A stretch of DNA of 64,000 nucleotides. Source: Plicaturopsis crispa FD-325 SS-3. Taxonomy: Eukaryota; Basidiomycota; Agaricomycetes; Amylocorticiales; Amylocorticiaceae. Below are positions 37,447 through 47,870 of the stretch, one piece after another. Position 1 is the first letter of the stretch, and each line of letters begins with the position of its first letter. Location: assembly GCA_000827205.1 (NCBI GenBank), contig KN832561.1:1313313-1377312 (forward strand). The letters run 5' to 3'. The translations under genes and the position numbers were made by a program. The notes below the pieces were generated by a model, which saw nothing but the letters and a program-made list of their open reading frames with translations, did no database searches and was not told the origin of the DNA.

Positions 37447-38796
37447 TCACCGTCGATTGCTGCGACGTCTGCCGTTCGCTTGGGTTCGCGGAGGCTCGTC
37501 GTCGTCTTCATCGTCGTCTTCCTCTTCTTCCTCATCGGTTTCCACTACGGCCTTTTTGGCTTTACCCTTCCCTCTTGTCGCCCTTTTCGCCTGAGACTGT
37601 GAAGGCGCACTCTGGGACTGGGAATGAGACTGAGACTGGGATTGATCCATGTCTTCCTCCTCCTCCTCCTCTTCATCGCCGCTCCCCTCGGAAGCTCTTC
37701 TCTTAACGCGCCTTCTCCCTTCATCCTGTCCATCTTTAACCGCGCCCTCCCCGACGGGTATAAGAGGTTTGTCCTCAGCCTTTTCGGGCCATTCAGCAGA
37801 ACACGAAGGGCATTTGTCTTTGCGGCGACGGAAGGTGGTGAAGCAGTGGAAATGCATGCGTGTTTTGCAGTTCGCAGTGTGACAGGCGACTCCACGCGTC
37901 AAAGGCTGTATGCGGAGGCAGAGTTCAGTGGTAAACTGGAGTGCGGATGACTGGATGACTGACCTCTAAGCAAATAGTGCATTCTACAACCTCGTCTGGG
38001 TACGTCGTTTTCAGATAATTCTGTAGTTCCTGCAGGGTCCGAGTCGATAGAGAATACCGGCCTCGTCTGGTAGAATGGTGTATCAATACCAAAGACACGA
38101 AAGCTTGTTGTCATATATATAACCACACACTTGCTCTTCAGAAGCCATCCGTTCGCGACAAAGCTGCTAAGGAGGACCTCGCCTTGGCTTTTGGTCATGT
38201 TCTTGATGTCGTTCACTTCGCGCAATGCAGCCATAGAGGATACAGAGTAGCACTCTCGTGGACCGAGCATAATTTGCTCGACCTAGGTGGGGGAAAATGT
38301 AAGAAGCCAGATAAGCATGGTATCAGCGAGTGACTGACGATTGCTTTGAAGTAAGTGATCTCGTTAGCCGTATAGTCGGTCGCAATTTGCGCGATTCCGT
38401 CGCCCTTGGTGTTGACCTAGTATGAAGGCATTCTTATTCGCCTAGATCATACAGGAAAAATCGGAGTCGGTCTCACCAGCGCGTACATTGGCCTCCCTGT
38501 TGTCTCGTCATGCTGAGACTTAAACTCCAAGTCTAACCCGTCGATGGCATTGTTGACTTTCGTTATAATGTTGTCCCATTCTGCATCCGATCCCGTATAT
38601 TGTATGGCTAGATTCTCATCGGCCGCTAGGTGAAGAACGCGCTTTCAGTAACGGTAGTGGCGTAGATGAGATTTGTGAGACCTTTGACCGCTTCGACGCA
38701 CTTCGCGTAGAGGACCTTGGCAAGTTTCGCGGAGACGACTCGGCGAGACAGTATAGCCTGGAGGAACAGACGTTGGACGTCGTTGGAGGAGGCCAT
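37447..38796 (-). CDS. NSE1: SMC5/6 complex RING subunit NSE1
   Basis: Six exons on the minus strand (38796-38682, 38625-38477, 38416-38339, 38282-38131, 38066-37964, 37905-37447) give 351 residues. The winged-helix part begins MASSNDVQRLFLQAILSRRVVSAKLAKVLYAKC and includes ITYFKAIVEQIM and SQGEVLLSSFVANGWL. The NSE1-type RING follows: EVVECTICLE, GVACHTANCKTRMHFHCF and KDKCPSCSAEWP supply the zinc ligands. NSE1 with NSE3 and NSE4 forms the SMC5/6 head bridge and has ubiquitin-ligase activity in DNA repair. Beyond the RING is a non-conserved tail of about 110 residues with SQ dipeptide runs and two acidic stretches, ending in basic NGRRRSNRR. It converges tail to tail with the AAA gene only 70 bases away. 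Confidence 0.92.
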
Positions 38797-39030
38797 CTTT
38801 TGCGACGCGTGAATGGAGGTTGTAAGTGAGAAATGAGACGCGACGACGCGCTAGCTTCCAAATTTCGTGACCTTCGCGGTGGCTGAAATTTGGTGGTACA
38901 GGAACGCAAAAATACACGAGCTTTACTGGAACCCGCTACGTCGAGTATTGACTGAATTCAAGATTCATTGAACGGCATATGTACTTGTGACTTGGTAGGA
39001 CAACAATGGATTTTACACTGGCCATGATAT

Positions 39031-39792
39031 TCATCCGTGGATATCCGATATCTCGACTTCATTGACATCAACGCCCTCTTTGAACCACCTCTCGCTTTCC
39101 GGAATGACGACGATCTCATTACCAGACATGTGCCGCTTGGCCATGAGGCCGTTGGGCTCGAATGTCCTGAAGCCATTGAAAATTCAGAGAGTGTGGCATT
39201 CCGGGGGGAGCATGTCACTTGCCAGTGTTCCAAACCGTACGTCCGCTTCCAGACTTTGCCCTCCACGTCGAAATATTCGTACCTGTATTTTGTGTAAGAC
39301 ATGGACATGGCAAGCATTTAGCAGACATGGGCGCACCAGAAGTTCACGGCAATCTTGTTATCCGTGAAAGAGAATAGCTCCTTTCGAAGCCTGTACTGGG
39401 TTTCACGAGCCCATTTCTCTGTAAGACTGATAGAGAGAAAATGTCAGGGAGTACCATCATAGCAGTAAGCAGTGCTCTTACAAGTCGATGATAGCCTGGT
39501 GTCCGGAGAAGAATTTGTCGCGGTTCCGCCAGATGCTGTCTGTGACCACGTCGCAAGTATAAGCAATCGTGCACCAACGTGAATTCACGCCATTATAACC
39601 AACTTTCCGTGTAAGCCAATGCAACTTTGGCCGGATCTCTAGTGTTCCAGAGATCTTGGGCTCCTTTCACCTGGCGAGTGCATGTACATCATTTTAGGAG
39701 CTTGCAGGCTATGAAGCTTTCAGATACTGTACCTTCTTTGTAGCACTCTCAAATGTGAAGGGGGGAACAGGAGGGCGAGTGATCGAAGACAT
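39031..39792 (-). CDS. DUF1348 NTF2-like small protein
   Basis: Six exons on the minus strand (39792-39733, 39670-39600, 39535-39482, 39426-39337, 39281-39222, 39166-39031) give 156 residues. The order [91 protein letters not shown] is that of DUF1348 proteins, cone-shaped NTF2-like folds found in bacteria and fungi with no settled function. The last intron starts with GC (TG|GCAAGTG), and splicing there restores EHWTFEPNG. A Mutator-like MITE begins about 20 bases upstream of the ATG, so the native promoter has been displaced. Confidence 0.88.
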
Positions 39793-39804
39793 CCTCTCAA
39801 TCGC

Positions 39805-40602
39805 GGTAAGTAGTAGTCTCATACCCATCCTCTCATATCCTTCCCATTCTGGGTCCCTCCCTATAAGAGTCTGGGATCCGGTGAGACATCCGAAAGAGAC
39901 TCCGCGTGTAGCGCCTTCCGAGTCACGTCACATCCAACTCGACAACTTTTGTGGCGTTGACCTCGGGATGGTTTGCTCGTTTTCTCGGGCACATCATCGT
40001 CTTTCTCTTAGGTCCTTTTTCGAAACCTGTTTAGAAAACCTATAGTACTACCCTTAGGAGGCCTCGCAAATTTCTGCCGGGCCTGCTTAGAACAATTTGC
40101 CAATTACATGTAAAGTCAAGAGTGACAGCCAAGTTTTGGTTGCAAAACTGCACGGATTTTCTCGGTTCCTTTTCAAAGTCACTCGAACTATCCATATTAT
40201 GCTGAGATAAATAGGAATTAGTGCCACGGTCACTCTGGACAAAATTGTGTACCAACCTCTCGCAAGTGAGCGAATCCACTTGCCACTAAACACAACAGAG
40301 CCAAACATAACTGGTAATTTGCTCGTACACTTGTCTCCGACTTCAGCGCCGTTCCAAGCCGTGTTTCAGCATTCTGAGTCGACAGATTTGCTCCAGTGTA
40401 CCGTATCTACAAAACTGTGTCTTTGAATTTCTCGAATACATCAATTTTAGCAATGAAAAGTTGTCGAGCTTGAGTGTGACGTGACTCGGAAGGCGCTACA
40501 CGCGGAGTCCCTTTCGGATGTCTCGTCGGATCCCAGACCCTCTTGACAAGGGACCCAGAATGGGAAGGTTAAGAGGGTATGGATATGAGACTAGGTAAGT
40601 AG
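39805..40602. mobile_element. Mutator-like MITE with 9-bp TSD
   Basis: The element is 39814-40593 (780 bp), flanked by identical 9-bp GGTAAGTAG (39805-39813 and 40594-40602). Its ends are long inverted repeats of about 138 bp (39814-39951 against 40457-40593), starting TAGTCTCATA and sharing blocks such as CATCCGAAAG and CTCCGCGTGTAGCGCC. By eye they agree at roughly 85-90%. Long inverted ends with a 9-bp duplication are the signature of Mutator-like elements. The 500-bp middle shows no transposase. The intact TSD but diverged ends suggest that it inserted as a non-autonomous copy some time ago. Confidence 0.9.
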
Positions 40603-40624
40603 CTGATTCGAAAAGATGGTTAAA

Positions 40625-42392
40625 TATCAGGCTCCTATCGCAAATCGTGTAGAGCTGACCCTTATGGTACTACGTCGCCCTTCATGTCGCTATGGACAAA
40701 GACGGATCCGTTACTGCCCTATCTCGGCCGCTCCGATCCCGAAAACACCATCGGTCTCCACAATGCGACACTTTTCGACGTACCAGAAGATAATAGTGGG
40801 GTCAACAGTATCGATGTCGGTGCCACCGCATTCAACGCAACTTGCGGGATGATCCACAATGCGACAGCACTCAATATCAATGTAGACAACCCGGCACAAC
40901 CTTGGTACGTGAGGATCTCGTACGAAGGGTCGAGTTTCGCGTTCGATGCTAAGCGCATGGGTGAGTCTCATGAAGAGCCCGGTCGTAACGAGCTAATCTC
41001 GTGTCAATTCAGCGCCGTATGTGATCAGGCAGAAGACTTATAGTGACATGTCATTTGTGTCCCACGCGGGAGAACTTCTGGTACGCTCCTCGTGCTCCAC
41101 GTTTACCCTTTGCTTTCCCTGATCACTTACAGGCCCGGAATGTCGTGTTCTACTCGTCCATCAATATCTCCGACTCCAGTGGCAACAATGGATCCTCGAT
41201 TATATTGCAGCCTCCCATGGTTCAAGGTTCGGCTACGTGCTTCTCGACTTTTTGGATCGAGATATTAACGCACAGATACTAGAGGCCACGGACCAGCACC
41301 CCAACCGGACGATGGATCGTCTCCAGATTATGGGATGCACGATATCTCTTGTAAAGCAGCAGGCGGTAGTTGACGCGCAGAAGAAAAGCCTCATTTCTGT
41401 GTCGCCGACAGCAGAGAAGACAGCTTCTGCTTGGTCAGACTGGCACCCTGAGCTACAGCCTAGTGACTCCGGTCATTGGTCGTGGATAAAGGACCCCAAC
41501 ATCGATGCGGTAAGTGGCCTTGTGACTGAAGGCGTTTCCTGTGCTCATGTTTCGGGTGTCAGTGGGGAGATATGCTTCATGCGATGCCTATAACTGCAAT
41601 AGATGCTAATGGGGCGTGCTCTCGGATCAGTGATGCTTGCGACGAGTTGAATTATGCTGAAGAGTAGTGCTTCATCCTTCGTGACAATTTTTGGCAGCGA
41701 GCTTAATCTTCGTTCGCAGATATCTTATGGGAAGGCTTGGCCTGTATCCCGAAGCCTCGTCGACCAGTGGCTTCGAAATAGATACGCCGCCGACTCTCCA
41801 CGCATTCGAGAATGCACTGGCAGCCATGACTGCGTCACTTTATTGGGCAGGTGCATGCCTCTTGTCCAGTTGAATCCTCTCTTCCAAGTGCTAAGTTTTT
41901 TTTTCAGCCGCAAACGTTCGAGATGACCAGTTTGTGATGCCAGGCCAGCCCACCAACCTAAGGAGTCACGCTCAACTACTTCAGGGCTCCGCTCGTATCT
42001 CACTCACAGAGTCGCGGCTTAACGCAAGTACTTCCCTTGTATCCCACAATATATATGCTAATTGCCGCGCTGCGTATAGTTGAGCATCGTTCCAGTAAGT
42101 GCACATTGCATCACCCCCTCCTTTCTCGTTGTTCGATTATTGACGCAGGCATCATTGTAGATTGCATTTGGTCTGGGCGTATCTATCGTTCTTTTGGCCC
42201 TCGCAGTGGTCCTGACGCGTCCACCCGATGGACACGGTGCTGTCATAGACAGCGTAGGCGTCCTTCAACTCCTCTGGTTAATGAATAGGCGGCCATCCCT
42301 TCACGAGCGCGTGTCTCAAGTCGACGTGCCAACCATGGATAACCTGCGCGCTGCCGGGATGTTCAACGTACGCGTTGCAAGTGCAATACCGA
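40625..42392 (+). pseudogene. Fungal surface membrane protein, both ends lost
   Basis: Spliced frames match a large Agaricomycete membrane-protein family of unknown function. They run from an acceptor before SYRKSC, through MSLWTKTDPLLPYLG, DPENTIGLHNATLFDVPEDN, NVVFYSSINISDSSG, LQIMGCTISLVKQQAVVDAQ, LMGRLGLYPEAS, TLHAFENALAAMTASLYWA, LLQGSARISLTESRLN, LSIVPIAFGLGVSIVLLALAVVL, to LRAAGMFN near 42366. Relatives carry an N-terminal half with several membrane helices. Here that half is replaced by the Mutator-like MITE and the neighbouring gene. The frame also ends at the boundary of the next transposon. One intron uses a GC donor (AAC|GCAAGT), and another needs a weak GT donor inside GACGA|GTTGAA. 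I infer a remnant clipped on both sides. Confidence 0.7.
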
Positions 42393-43661
42393 TACATCAG
42401 CAAAAGTCGATTTTTCTGGCCGCGTCTTACAGCATCTTATAAGATGGATAAGACACGTAAGACACGTCAGACGCTAAGACATCGGCATCTTGGCCAGTAG
42501 ATCCACTTTTCGGCTCAGACGTCAACAAGATACTTTGCGTCTTAACGAGGCCGTGTAAGACAGATACCAGACAGGTCTCAGACATCACAGATAGCATTTT
42601 ATGATACAGGAATGGCCTGCTTTCGAGGGTGGCAAGCGCGGGTTGGACGAAAAAAGGTGTATTGCAGACGGAACATGTATCATACAACATCATCTAAGCA
42701 AATCTATGCATACTACTATCCAGAAACCGCCTAGCCAGTCCCCATGAGCGCGCGTCCGCACGGCCGCGACCCCATCTTCCCCTACTACACACGCCTGCAA
42801 ATGGGCTTCAAACACGTCGGGTCACGCTGTAGTACACTGGGAGCACGAGGGAGTCTTCAGATGGTGTAGGGCAGGCGGCTCCCGACTACAATGCGAATGG
42901 GCGTCGCTGTATCCAATATTGTAAGCGCGCGAAAGCCTAAGTAGCTCGGAAGGATATGGACTCACTATCGACTTTGAATGGAAAGCAGCTGGCGAGAACC
43001 ACACGACACAGGTCGGATTAGCCGTAATAGCCGCTACCAATACGCGAGAACTTGCCCGACTGACGTACTGTAGGATGACCCAGGCTAAAACACAACTAGA
43101 TGACCTGTGCTTTGAGTGCCCATCGAGCTGGTGTGAAGTGGGCATGCAAGACATCCTCGGGATGCGCGCGACGGGCGTGTGACACGCTGACCTACATCGG
43201 GTCGGAGATGATGGCGCGCCCTGTCGCTGCGGACTCCACTTGCGTAGGTTGGCGAGCGTTTGCGCATGGTGATATCTGCTTTACACGTCGGTCGGCTGGT
43301 GGCCGTGGGCGATACTTGCAATTGGAATTACAAAGGGCATCTTGAAATAATGAGCAAAGAGATGCAGATGCTGAGGCAATGTAGTACGATACCTAGCAGA
43401 CAGAGAGCCGGGAAGGTCTACGAATGGTCTCCTTGTACTGATTTCGAAAGCCTGAGATGAGTGCGAGGAAAGAGACCAGGAGCCAGGCTTCAAATTTCAA
43501 AGCTTCAAGACTTAGCAAAAACTCGAAGTTGGAAACACGACGCGCGTATGCGCCTGACGCTCAGCGGAGCTGAAATTTTGGTACTGTATAGCACCAAAAC
43601 TCACGCCACATTCTATCGGTCACAGTGTTCAGCATCGTTCGACCTTAATTGCTCGCTCCTG

Positions 43662-44132
43662 GCCAGGCTCCTACCCATCCGTCGCTTCGAGGGTCAATAA
43701 AATCAATGTTACGACGATGAGTTGAATGTACAGTAATATTGCGGCGTACGGACATCTCCGTATATTTGAGCTCCGATACAAACAACTTTCAAACTCAGTA
43801 CTCTTATTTTCTTGACCCTCTCAGCGACGGATGGCACAATACACGAGTAAACAAAGATGTGGCGTTCCGCGGGGTCCAGTTTGCTCGATCTTCCGGACAC
43901 ATTTGCACAACGGTCATTGCACGTAGCACAAAACATGTACAGAGCTGAATACTCGCTTTTTTGAGCGCTAGTGCACCCTATCTTTTGTTTGAGAAAATTC
44001 GAAGAAATGAGCGAGTACCAAATTAATGACACTTCAGCCACTGGTGCTCTAAGGGCATGCCTCTACTACAGCACAACTGCTGCACGGATTGACAAGGTTT
44101 CGCAGACGAATATTCTCGTCTGTAAGAGGGCA
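43662..44132 (+). repeat. Left arm of a long inverted repeat
   Basis: This 471-bp segment is the reverse complement of 44708-45178 with no indel and only one mismatch seen (near 43988). It starts GCCAGGCTCCTACCCATC and ends at the word TAAGAGGGCA next to the gap-side sequence. The arm encodes an open frame without family match on its minus strand. Confidence 0.93.
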
Positions 44133-44231
44133 TTAGTGCCCCATATTTAATATGGCAAAAGGAGCCCACTGTGTACGGTCTTATAGGTAGTAAGGTGCTA
44201 CTGGTCGGCTTCAGGCCTCTACCACATAGAA

Positions 44232-44707
44232 NNNNNNNNNNNNNNNNNNNNNNNNNNNNNNNNNNNNNNNNNNNNNNNNNNNNNNNNNNNNNNNNNNNNN
44301 NNNNNNNNNNNNNNNNNNNNNNNNNNNNNNNNNNNNNNNNNNNNNNNNNNNNNNNNNNNNNNNNNNNNNNNNNNNNNNNNNNNNNNNNNNNNNNNNNNNN
44401 NNNNNNNNNNNNNNNNNNNNNNNNNNNNNNNNNNNNNNNNNNNNNNNNNNNNNNNNNNNNNNNNNNNNNNNNNNNNNNNNNNNNNNNNNNNNNNNNNNNN
44501 NNNNNNNNNNNNNNNNNNNNNNNNNNNNNNNNNNNNNNNNNNNNNNNNNNNNNNNNNNNNNNNNNNNNNNNNNNNNNNNNNNNNNNNNNNNNNNNNNNNN
44601 NNNNNNNNNNNNNNNNNNNNNNNNNNNNNNNNNNNNNNNNNNNNNNNNNNNNNNNNNNNNNNNNNNNNNNNNNNNNNNNNNNNNNNNNNNNNNNNNNNNN
44701 NNNNNNN
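44232..44707. other. Assembly gap (476 N)
   Basis: An unbroken run of N. Left of it, 44133-44231 has no counterpart on the right, so the true loop is at least 99 bases and may be much longer than the N count. Confidence 0.99.
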
Positions 44708-45178
44708 TGCCCTCTTACAGACGAGAATATTCGTCTGCGAAACCTTGTCAATCCGTGCAGCAGTTGTGCTGTAGTAGAGGCATGCCCTTAGAGCACCAGT
44801 GGCTGAAGTGTCATTAATTTGGTACTCGCTCATTTCTTCGAATTTTCTCAAACAAAAAATAGGGTGCACTAGCGCTCAAAAAAGCGAGTATTCAGCTCTG
44901 TACATGTTTTGTGCTACGTGCAATGACCGTTGTGCAAATGTGTCCGGAAGATCGAGCAAACTGGACCCCGCGGAACGCCACATCTTTGTTTACTCGTGTA
45001 TTGTGCCATCCGTCGCTGAGAGGGTCAAGAAAATAAGAGTACTGAGTTTGAAAGTTGTTTGTATCGGAGCTCAAATATACGGAGATGTCCGTACGCCGCA
45101 ATATTACTGTACATTCAACTCATCGTCGTAACATTGATTTTATTGACCCTCGAAGCGACGGATGGGTAGGAGCCTGGC
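44708..45178 (-). repeat. Right arm of a long inverted repeat
   Basis: Mirror image of 43662-44132 and near-identical. Both arms share the small palindrome-like word GACGAATATTCTCGTC at the gap side. Beyond 45178 the two flanks are unrelated apart from short AGGAGCCAGG-like words. Confidence 0.93.
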
Positions 45179-45788
45179 TCCTGGCTCGCTCACTTACATT
45201 GTGCATGGACTTGGCATGGACCATCTCAAATTTGCCCTCTCCCGGACTAGCTCGATGCGCTGAATGAAGGGGCGCTCTAGCTTGACAGTGTTCCCGCAAA
45301 CCGATTCCACGTTGACTGACACAGGCAAATCACTATGTCGTGACAACAGTCAGAGTGAGGACGGTGCGTATCTTTGTGGTTGAAAACAATTTTCGTGCTA
45401 ATATTGGTGACTCGAGGTAGTGATGGCGCGCAGCGCTGAGCGTTTAGCGTGTGCGCTCTCCAGTCTCCCTTGCGATTAGTAGTGGTGCTAGCTTGATGCC
45501 AGTACTAAAGCTCACCTATCTACCCGCTTGCACGCTGTAGGCTCTTGAGTTGAGCACGGCAAGTTTTCTTTCAATGAAAATGGCTTCAAATTCTATCTGC
45601 TCGCAAGAACTTGTCAGACATTATCAGACAGGAATCGTCTGGTGCTCGTCTGGCTGGTCTTTGGGCAGACTGTCCCAGACACACCCAGACAAATTGTACC
45701 ATTTCTAAGACAATTTAAGACCAAGACGGCATCAGACAGGTGTAAGATCGTCTAAGACGCCTAAGAAAAATTCAGTTTTCCTGATGTA

Positions 45789-47870
45789 GACGACGAGTCG
45801 CACAATCTACTACGGCGGGACGCACCCGACAAGAGGGGGCGTTACGGTGTGTAGATAAGATACCATTATTTTCCTCGTTCCTACATCCCCTTCCCTTCCT
45901 TTTGATGTCTGTCATTTTTTGACCCACAATGACACCGGAACCATGGTAAACCGCATGCATTACTTCCACAACCCACTCTATTTTTTTTGGATCGTTGTCG
46001 ACACCGTGAGCCATTACATCCAATCCGTGCGTCATGCCTTCATATTTTGAGCACTTGTATACTGGTCTTGTCTCACTTTCAGGGCTGTTTCAGACCTCTG
46101 GCTTCGATTGGAGTCAGCTGTCTTATTGCTCGCTGTCAGGACATTCATTTGATCCGCGCATGTGCAGTCGTTTCGGTGGACGTCAGTTTGGGAGCTTGGT
46201 GAGTCCACTCTTGTTCAACAGCGCGTGACTTCAAGTTTGCGATAACTGTCTTCAGGTTTGTTCACCGTGTCGATTGCGACATGGATTTGAGTGCCTCGAG
46301 ACTGTCCAGACACGGTTACTTAGGACGACGCCTCATGTATATTCAAGCTCCGGTCCGGAGGAGGGATGATCGTCTGGCTATGTTTTTGCCATTAACATTG
46401 ACGATCTACATCGAACAACCGAAATTCATCCCGTTTAACCCAGTGACTCCTCTCACTCCTCCTGTGACTAGATCGTCGAATTCAACACGGAGCTAAGTAC
46501 TCTCTGTAAACTGAAGTGATGTCCGAGACTTTTATATCGGTCTCCCATCTTACTGATTCTGCCGGCTCCACAGAATCCAATCTGAGCCGTCCATACAGGT
46601 TTACTCAGACGTTCGCCGTATGAGTCGTATGCGGCGCGTCCGTCTTAATACTAGGCACTTAAGTGAGTGTCATGATAGCATTCCTAACGCACCTAGAGGT
46701 ACGTCGAGCAGGCACATCGGTATGCAATAAAAATGCTTATACCTGTAGTACGCCGCAAGCAGGACATGGTTTCCCGAGCGCCGGTGCACATGATCGCGAG
46801 CCTGCGACATCTCCATTTTTGCTGGAAAGAACCTTTTCGAGCTCGTCTTCTGAGTTCCTCGAAGCCTCGAATGCAGAGAGTTACCGAAAGGACCAGGATT
46901 GCATCATCTATCCTCCCACGAAGTTCTCTCACGACAGCGGGATGTCTACGCAACACCTGCGGGTCAGAATTACCAGGGGAAACTGCACGCGCCCATGCTG
47001 CTCGTAGATGTGCCTCTGAGCACCCATGCGCAGAGCACTGGCTAGACTATCCATTTGGTGTAGATGCCATATGCGACTTGAGAGTCAGGGCGCCCGCCAA
47101 TACCAATCCTACTCATTCCCGTCTTCCATGCCCACATCTATCCAATTGTGTCAGAGTGTTGTATGCGAAAATTCCACGCCTACCTTCTTCGAACGCAGAC
47201 TCCCGCAACGTAATTTGCAACATAATATATCGTGATAACATGAAGCCACGTGGTTGTGTTTCTGGCGTTGAGTCGCGGCAGCTGGTCGACCAGGGACCGC
47301 CTGCCAGGTCCCAACCAAGGTTGCTCACAATTATCAGAAAGACACCTAAAGACGCTTGAATTTCTCCTCCCAGAAACAACTACCACCTGATCTTCGCTGC
47401 CACGTCGAGCGAGTCGACGGCACTTCCCCAGTACTGCTCTCATCAGTGAGCGCTGACAACCTGACGGTCCAGGGAACCGTGCAACGCGAACCTCGTTGAC
47501 AATGCTACCAGGTGATCTCGTAGTGTTGTTTTTAGGTCTACAAGGCTGAAAGAATCCGTGAGTCCCAGCATGATCATTGTGCAACGTCTTACAATCTTGC
47601 CGTACTTCGGTTTCAATATGGGTCTCTCGTCCAGTTCTCTAGCTCGCGGCTTTTCCCCGATGGCACGCGATACGTGTGCGAAGGCCCGTGTTCTACATAT
47701 GTAGATGCACTGCTAGTTCTGTGCACGCATACCCATTCAGCACCTTGTGCGTTGGCCCTTGTCAAGTATAAAAGTTCGACCGTCACTTGGTATCCTCTCA
47801 GACTGGTCACAGTGATTCTCGCCCCCTTTGCCCCCCACCCGTCCTTGGGATATTCAGCTAAAGCCTTATC
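45789..47870. other. Gene-poor stretch before the GH55 pair
   Basis: About 2 kb. Frames at 46034-46500 (starting MPSYFEHLYTGLVSLSG, with a plausible intron after GGRQFGSL) and on either strand of 46660-47600 are open, but none shows a family motif. They could be decayed genes or transposon remnants. The right end holds the GH55 promoter. Confidence 0.4.
47767..47774 (+). promoter_or_regulatory. TATA box of the first GH55 gene
   Basis: TATAAAAG lies 104 bases upstream of the start codon and is followed by a pyrimidine-rich stretch (CCCCCTTTGCCCCCCACCC), the usual fungal core-promoter layout. Confidence 0.65.

Larger units (their letters stand above)
42393..45788. mobile_element. Candidate ~3.4-kb DNA transposon, gap inside
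   Basis: The two ends are imperfect inverted repeats over about 46 bp. TACATCAG-x-AAAA-xxxx-ATTTTTCT then GCGTCTTA appears at 42393 and, inverted, ends at 45788. TA borders both sides if the ends are read as CATCAG...CTGATG, which would suit a Tc1/mariner-type insertion, but this is not proven. Both subterminal zones are packed with GTCTTA/TAAGAC and CAGAC/GTCTG words. Open frames inside (for example around 42744-43180) match no transposase I know. A long inverted repeat around an assembly gap sits in the middle, so the coding part may be missing from the assembly. Confidence 0.55.

Noticed and set aside
43709-44041. A 110-codon frame repeated identically at 44799-45131
   Set aside because: The identity simply reflects the inverted-repeat arms. 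The frame has no recognisable domain and is not evidence for two genes.
46733-47359. A 208-codon open frame in the gene-poor stretch
   Set aside because: Cys/Arg/Pro-rich random-looking composition, no family motif and an equally open frame on the other strand. Treated as chance or a decayed remnant.
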